Below, piece after piece: positions 60,401-64,000 of a stretch of 64,000 bases of DNA. The position numbers and the translations under genes were made by a program. The notes beneath the pieces are model-generated. The model saw only the letters and a program-made list of their open reading frames with translations, had not been told where the DNA came from and did not search any database. This DNA comes from Tetrahymena elliotti 4EA (lineage: Eukaryota; Ciliophora; Oligohymenophorea; Hymenostomatida; Tetrahymenidae), in NCBI GenBank assembly GCA_000231825.2, contig JH720296.1:1501666-1565665 (forward strand), written 5' to 3'. The first letter of the stretch is position 1, and the number at the start of each line of letters is the position of its first letter.

Positions 60401-60726
60401 TAATGTCTTGCTTATTATTTGCTAACTCTACTTTGCTATTATGCAAGTTTTCAACAGTTAGCAACAAAAAAATGTTTAAAGTTGAGAAAAGATTATTTTA
60501 CGATTGCCTTTTTCATGGGTATGTTGTTATTGTTGTTGTGCATTTAGTTTTGTAATACATTTGTAATATCCTTGCCAACTCTGCTTTGAATTTCCATTCT
60601 TTCATGCTAATTAGAAACTAAGTTGTTATTTTATTTACAAAGACTAACAAGCAAGCCACTCATAGCAAATAAATCATTATTCTCTTTTGAGCTGTCAATG
60701 TCAAACTAATTATCTTGATTGCCCAT
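57477..60726 (-). CDS. A/B-type cyclin with Asn-rich extensions
   Basis: Four exons, join(57477-58273, 58325-58967, 59709-60425, 60502-60726), 793 residues, phases exact. Residues 1-315 are disordered with Asn/Gln runs (Asn tract from the AAC/AAT repeat near 60157-60172) and few clear destruction-box signals. The first cyclin box begins near residue 320: [50 protein letters not shown]. The second follows: [40 protein letters not shown]. The [13 protein letters not shown] string is diagnostic of A/B cyclins that activate a CDK. After the boxes comes another Asn/Gln-rich linker and a C-terminal helical region ([16 protein letters not shown]...). Intron 58968-59708 is 741 nt, by far the longest in the window. 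The first intron's acceptor (GTAGAG) is less certain. Confidence 0.9.
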
Positions 60727-62635
60727 ATCCTAGTATTAAAGAATAAAATGAATATGAATCTAATATAGCTTGATAATTTACTGTGTAGAAGCGAAAGTTG
60801 TCTACCATTTTAATTAATTAATTATTGTTTCTGACTATCTAATTTTTTATCAAACAATTTCTTAGCTTTAATATTTTAATTATTTGTTTTTGTCAAGTTA
60901 GAAATCAATCTGATATTAAAATGCTACTTCTTTATTGATTAATTGAATGATTGATTTAATTAGCGTGTTTTTCTTTTTCTTGTTTTAATTATTTTTTTTC
61001 TTTTAACTAATTTATCAAATTTTTTAACTATTTTTCTTACAAAATATAATGAATCCACAAAGTCTTTAGTTATTCATATATGTTTCTTATATTAAGAAAA
61101 AAGATCAATCATATTAATGCATGAATAACTTATTTCTTTAGATTTGCATGCAAATTTTAATTGATCTATCAAAAATTATTTATTTTTATGTATCTATCCA
61201 AATCAACGGATTATTTGTTTGTTTGATTGCTTGCTTACCAATCCAACTATCCATTTGCAATAATCTATATAAATCAAAAAATCAATTAATTAAATGCGCT
61301 TTTTGTCAAAATTAACGAACATATCTCTTTTTATTTAAATTCCTACATTTCTACCTTTTTGAAAAAAAATTCAAAGAATCAACTTATCATGCACTAAAAA
61401 GCAAATCAACAGTAAATTATTCAAATCACAGAGAGAAATAATTTTTAAATCAAATCTTAAAAAATTTTCCCTTTAAATTAAAATCATAAATATTTGATTT
61501 CATTTTTTATTTAATGAAAAATAACCAAAATTAGAGATGTGTTCAATAATTTTTGAAAATCTAAGATTTAAATAATTGACCAAACGAATAAATTTAAAGT
61601 TTAAATAAATTTGTGACAAAATTTAAGGACCCTTTATATTTTAGAATGTAAAAATATTTTAATACAAATCTTCTTCTCTATCAAAAATTATTTTTATAAA
61701 ATTTAAAATTAAAATAAAAAATATCAAGGTTTATTAATATACTTTTATTAGAAATAATAGCTCTACAATAAAATTAATCAAAAAATATATAATTTTTTAA
61801 TGAATAATCAATTAAGTTTTGTTTAAAGAGTATTTGATATTTCTTAAAATTATTTTTATTTTTTTATTCTAAAATTAGTTAAAATTTATTATCAGATATA
61901 AAGGCATTACATAAATTAAACATACAATTAAATTAAATAATTAACAATGAGGTATTAATTTTTTACATTTGATATTTCTTAAAATTATTTTTTATTTTTT
62001 AAATTATTAAAATATAAAAATGATTTCGTTATGATAAAAGATTATTAATGACTTTTATCCCAATATCTGAAATAAGGTTTAAAAAAATAGATTATTTATT
62101 GAGTAGAATGAAGGAAAGTCAAAATTATCTATTATGTTTGAATTAGTTTATTAAAAAAATAATTTTCTTTTCAAAAAGTATTTTGAAAAACTTTTAAATT
62201 CAAAAAAGTTTTGTATTGATTTGAATTCTAAGTAGAAAACAAATTTGAAGGATAAACATATTTTCATTGATTTAATAATCATTTGAAACTTTAAAAGGTG
62301 ATCAATAAATCAGTAACTTACATTGGTTTTACATATGCTAATTCATTTAAGTTATTTGAAATATTTGAAATTTAAAGTTGTAATTTGTAAGTTAAATTAT
62401 TAGTTTTATGTAGCTTAACCTTGAATTTTTATGAATTCTATCAAAAATACACTACAATTGATTAATTGATGTGCTTTTTATTTTTATTTTTATGTAAAAA
62501 CTTAATAACATTAATTTTTAAGCCAATTTTTTGAATTTTTTTTTATTTTGCGTTTATTTAAAACTTCAAACAATTTATTACAATCAAATATATTCAATTT
62601 ACTTTAATAATTAATTTTTATATTAAATTTTTTTC
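60727..62635. other. Long AT-rich intergenic region
   Basis: Contains the cyclin promoter side and the 3' flank of the lipocalin gene. A string TTGATATTTCTTAAAATTAT occurs twice, near 61828 and 61970 (about 35-bp direct repeat). No gene seen on either strand. Confidence 0.5.
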
Positions 62636-63199
62636 TCATAAACGGTCACAAGCTTCAATACCAGCTAATTGGACATCAGAGACATCAAAACCTTAGTTAG
62701 CAGCTTGTTGAATAGCGAAGTTAATTTATTCTTGAGAAACCTTGTAGTCTCTGGCAAGAACCCAGACATCACTGAAACCAAGGAAACCAAGACCATTGCA
62801 ACCAACAACAGTGGCAAGAGAGTAGTCATCGCTAACATATATAACTTCGTAGTTACCACCGAAGGGTTAGAGCTTAGAGAAGGAAACCTTGAGTTGACCA
62901 GGACCAACAATCTTAGCACTTCCGATAGCCTTATCGAGCTTACCAGTCTTCTTAATAGCTTCATTATCAACCTTAACAGTTCCGTCAGTGTTCAAAGAAT
63001 AATTAGCAATAGTGCATTAGTCAGAGGGGCTAGAGAAGGCGAAAGACTTGCTAACAGCAACATTGTACCATTTACCTAAGTATTAGGGCCAGTTAACATT
63101 AACGTCGGTGTACTTACCGGTTTTGCAGGCACCCTTGTTACCGTAAACAGCATAAGTGCAAGCTAAATAAGCTAAGAGCAAGATGAAGATTTTAGACAT
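62636..63199 (-). CDS. Secreted lipocalin (Blc/ApoD-like)
   Basis: Single exon, 187 residues. A clear signal peptide (MSKIFILLLAYLACTYAVYG) is followed by the lipocalin SCR1 motif in VNVNWPQYLGKWYNVAVS (G-x-W-Y), QCTIANYSL, then beta-strand repeats (GTVKVDNEA; KLQPFGGNYEVIYV), and a second conserved region, LGFSDVWVLARD. Cys residues suit one or two disulfides. Lipocalins bind small hydrophobic molecules in an eight-stranded barrel; the Blc/ApoD branch is shared by bacteria and eukaryotes. G+C and C-ending codons (AAG, GGT, TTC, GCC) are much more frequent than in neighbours, which suggests very high expression. It lies on the minus strand with a T-rich leader just upstream. Confidence 0.93.
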
Positions 63200-63755
63200 T
63201 TGATTTTTTTTTTTCTAAATTTTTAGGTTTATTTGATTTAAATTTTTTATTATAAATTACTTTGTTGAATTATGAGAATTTAAATAACAAAATGGTTATA
63301 ATTTGTCTAATAGAAGGAAAGAAAGATTTTCTCTATAGACTAAGTAAATTAAATTATTACCTTAACTCTATATTTAATAGTCAGATACATCATAATTTGA
63401 TTGGATTGATGGATCTACTGGCGAATGTTAATTAATTTTAATATAATCTTGAGGAATAAATATCATATTCTTCCAGATTTTTCTGTTTTACAAATTAAGA
63501 TTTAAAAATAAACCAGAAAAATTTATTATCAATGCCAATAAATTAAATATTCCATAAATCTTAATTCAATACTTTTCCATCTTACTTTGAAAAAGAGGAT
63601 GTAATTAATTTCATTTCAGCCTCTAGATCGAAATCTTTACATAAAAGCACTTTTTCACTCAATTTTTATTGGCCTAAACTTTCTTTTTTTACTGTCATTT
63701 ATTTTTTATAAACTTAAGCTTCAATCTTTACAAAAAGAATAGTTTTTTTGTAAAA
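63200..63755. other. Upstream region of the lipocalin gene
   Basis: AT-rich divergent promoter region; no specific element recognised. Confidence 0.5.
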
Positions 63756-63947
63756 ATGAATGCATATTTCAACTAGAAATTTATTAACAAAGGTAACTTA
63801 CAAATGAAAAGAATGAATAGAATTAGACTAACTACAAATTCGGAAGATAAAATTTAATCTTGGGCACTTTTTCTACATAAATTAATTAAATATTTTTAAT
63901 AATACATTAAGATATTATTATTGCTGTCTGTATTTGTGATTATGTGA
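63756..63947 (+). CDS. Possible small membrane protein or first exon at window edge
   Basis: A 63-codon frame, MNAYFNQKFINKGN..., with TGA at 63945. The hydrophilic, basic N-terminus is followed by a hydrophobic stretch (YIKILLLLSVFVIM). A donor-like GTGATTATG at the end could start an intron that skips the TGA, in which case this would be exon 1 of a membrane protein gene running out of the window. Too short to name. Confidence 0.35.
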
Positions 63948-64000
63948 TAAATTACGACTTTAAAAAGAATTAAGTAACTTATTTAAAAAAATCAATAAGC

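Noticed and set aside
62669..63079. Open stretches on both strands in standard code over the lipocalin gene, up to 136 codons on the plus strand
   Set aside because: They overlap the lipocalin in other frames; only the minus frame has signal peptide, GKWY motif and codon bias.
1..64000. CRISPR arrays, bacterial operons, insertion sequences, rRNA genes, telomere repeats
   Set aside because: None were seen; no regular spacer arrays, no transposase motifs, no GGGGTT tracts.

Overview
The window looks like macronuclear DNA of a ciliate, most likely Tetrahymena or a close relative. In every convincing gene TAA and TAG are read as glutamine and TGA is the only stop. The DNA is roughly 75-80% A+T. 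Introns are short, AT-rich and GT...AG. Several genes start just after A-rich leaders. The standard genetic code gives almost no usable genes here; most models below come from reading with TGA as the only stop and placing introns by hand. Most intron choices are supported by exact phase arithmetic.

Left part (1-6170). The minus strand carries a cysteine-rich, immobilization-antigen-like surface protein with several frame breaks, so it reads as a pseudogene. Next comes an array of decayed tandem copies of a short coding module, then a long AT-rich stretch. 6171-18806 is a dense housekeeping block: an AAMP/Sqt1-like WD40 protein, a BSD-domain protein, a LYR-motif mitochondrial protein, an isolated tRNA-Glu(CTC), the MYG1 exonuclease (minus), a possible myristoylated small membrane protein, and an 800-codon acidic protein (minus) with one in-frame TGA.

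Middle part. Two minus-strand genes follow: a leucine-rich-repeat protein hidden among TAA/TAG codons, and a 907-residue Asn/Gln/Ser-rich protein. A single-exon SLC22-like MFS transporter is at 25949-27655. 27955-35482 is the most dynamic region: a segmental duplication holding two decayed copies of a multi-pass membrane protein gene (one with an internal inversion) and three HTATIP2-like short-chain dehydrogenase genes (two intact, one broken). A two-copy 138-bp repeat with a CCCTAGGG-centred palindrome and an AT run follows.

Right part. A PX-PH phospholipase D with a very large insert between its two HKD motifs, a TMEM128-like membrane protein, a small Gln-rich protein with a UBA-like tail (minus), a long coiled-coil protein, a zinc-binding/propeller-like protein, a second LRR protein, an A/B-type cyclin with poly-Asn tracts (minus), a secreted lipocalin (minus), and perhaps the start of another gene at the right edge. 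The genes do not form one pathway. They are an ordinary eukaryotic mix (signalling lipids, cell cycle, ribosome/mitochondrial assembly) next to fast-evolving duplicated genes. I found no clear new system; the strongest leads are the duplicated and inverted cluster at 28-35.7 kb, the decayed tandem module at 2.5-4.3 kb, and the in-frame TGA near 18.2 kb.
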